A stretch of DNA of 12,400 nt from Coleofasciculus sp. S288 (GTDB lineage Bacteria > Cyanobacteriota > Cyanobacteriia > Cyanobacteriales > Coleofasciculaceae): the NCBI GenBank assembly GCA_020216575.1, contig JAIUYC010000022.1, forward strand, positions 1 through 12,400, given 5' to 3'. Both the position numbers and the translations under genes were made by a program. Under the pieces are notes generated by a model. The model worked only from the letters and a program-made list of their open reading frames with translations, was not told the origin of the DNA and ran no database searches. Within the stretch, counting starts at the first letter, position 1. Every line of letters starts with the position of its first letter. This document shows, in pieces, positions 12,254 to 12,400 of this stretch.

Positions 12254-12400
12254 ATGAGGTGCGACGCTGCGAGTTCGATCGCGGCTATAGAGGCATCAAG
12301 CCATTATGGCGACGAAGGACGTGATGGCATCTGCTACCGATCGCTCGCCGACAACCTGCATTTGGCGGCTGGCTTCCCCTCGATCTATGCTTTTCGTCCA
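12254..12400 (+). CDS. Possible gene start, unidentified, truncated by window edge
   Basis: An ATG at 12254 with GGGAG 7 nt upstream opens a frame of 49 codons that is still open at the edge: MRCDAASSIAAIEASSHYGD, then GICYRSLADNLHLAAGFPSI. I do not recognise a family. A minus-strand frame across the same DNA is also open for about 35 codons, so coding on this strand is not certain. The operator-like dyad just upstream is the main contextual support. Confidence 0.3.
   Translation, partial: MRCDAASSIAAIEASSHYGDEGRDGICYRSLADNLHLAAGFPSIYAFRP

Noticed and set aside
12240..12320. Alternative plus-strand frame reading YEVRRCEFDRGYRGIKPLWR as a relic
   Set aside because: Ends after about 24 codons, no start and no recognised family; kept only as a note.

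Overview
The window looks like chromosomal DNA from a filamentous or large-genome cyanobacterium. Three things point there: eight copies of the cyanobacterial octamer GCGATCGC (HIP1), AAA_35-type ATPases with a cyanobacterial TIR-like domain, and small-protein and CHAT families typical of that phylum. I cannot name the genus. The region is accessory in character: intact genes are mixed with many short relics of broken genes, and a complete-looking transposable element sits in the middle.

Layout. Positions 1-3132 hold two divergent AAA_35 STAND-like ATPase genes: a partial one on the minus strand running off the left edge, and an HTH/TIR-like/AAA_35 fusion on the plus strand. Positions 3200-4590 hold a short secreted-protein gene that reads into an inverted repeat, an 81-residue small protein and a PAS/LuxR-type regulator. 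Positions 4713-5003 keep the C-terminal end of a CHAT-domain protein.

Positions 5194-7596 form a 2.4 kb element bounded by 32-bp inverted repeats (29 of 32 matching). It carries two divergent genes, a 530-residue DDE-type transposase-like protein and a 154-residue partner. It also carries three copies of one dyad, GTTCGCG-N9-CGCGAAC: one near each end and one exactly between the two divergent start codons, with a good sigma70-type promoter firing into the central copy. This is the most interesting object in the window and may be an undescribed IS family with its own binding-site code.

Positions 7600-9330 are a graveyard. A DUF1772-like tail, an internally deleted NAD-epimerase/SDR gene, a VOC (glyoxalase-fold) tail and a classical SDR tail surround one intact GFA-family zinc protein. 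Positions 9364-11505 hold a divergent LysR regulator and Tat-exported, possibly lipid-anchored aldo/keto reductase pair, with an 8-bp perfect dyad between them that is a good LysR operator candidate. From 11506 to the right edge are an unidentified short open frame, the C-terminal half of a SAM methyltransferase with an in-frame stop upstream, a TetR-type operator-like dyad, and a possible gene start running off the edge.

Functionally, only three units look coherent: the ATPase pair (signalling or conflict type), the mobile element, and the LysR/aldo-keto reductase pair. All family names come from recognition of motifs by eye; no database search was run.
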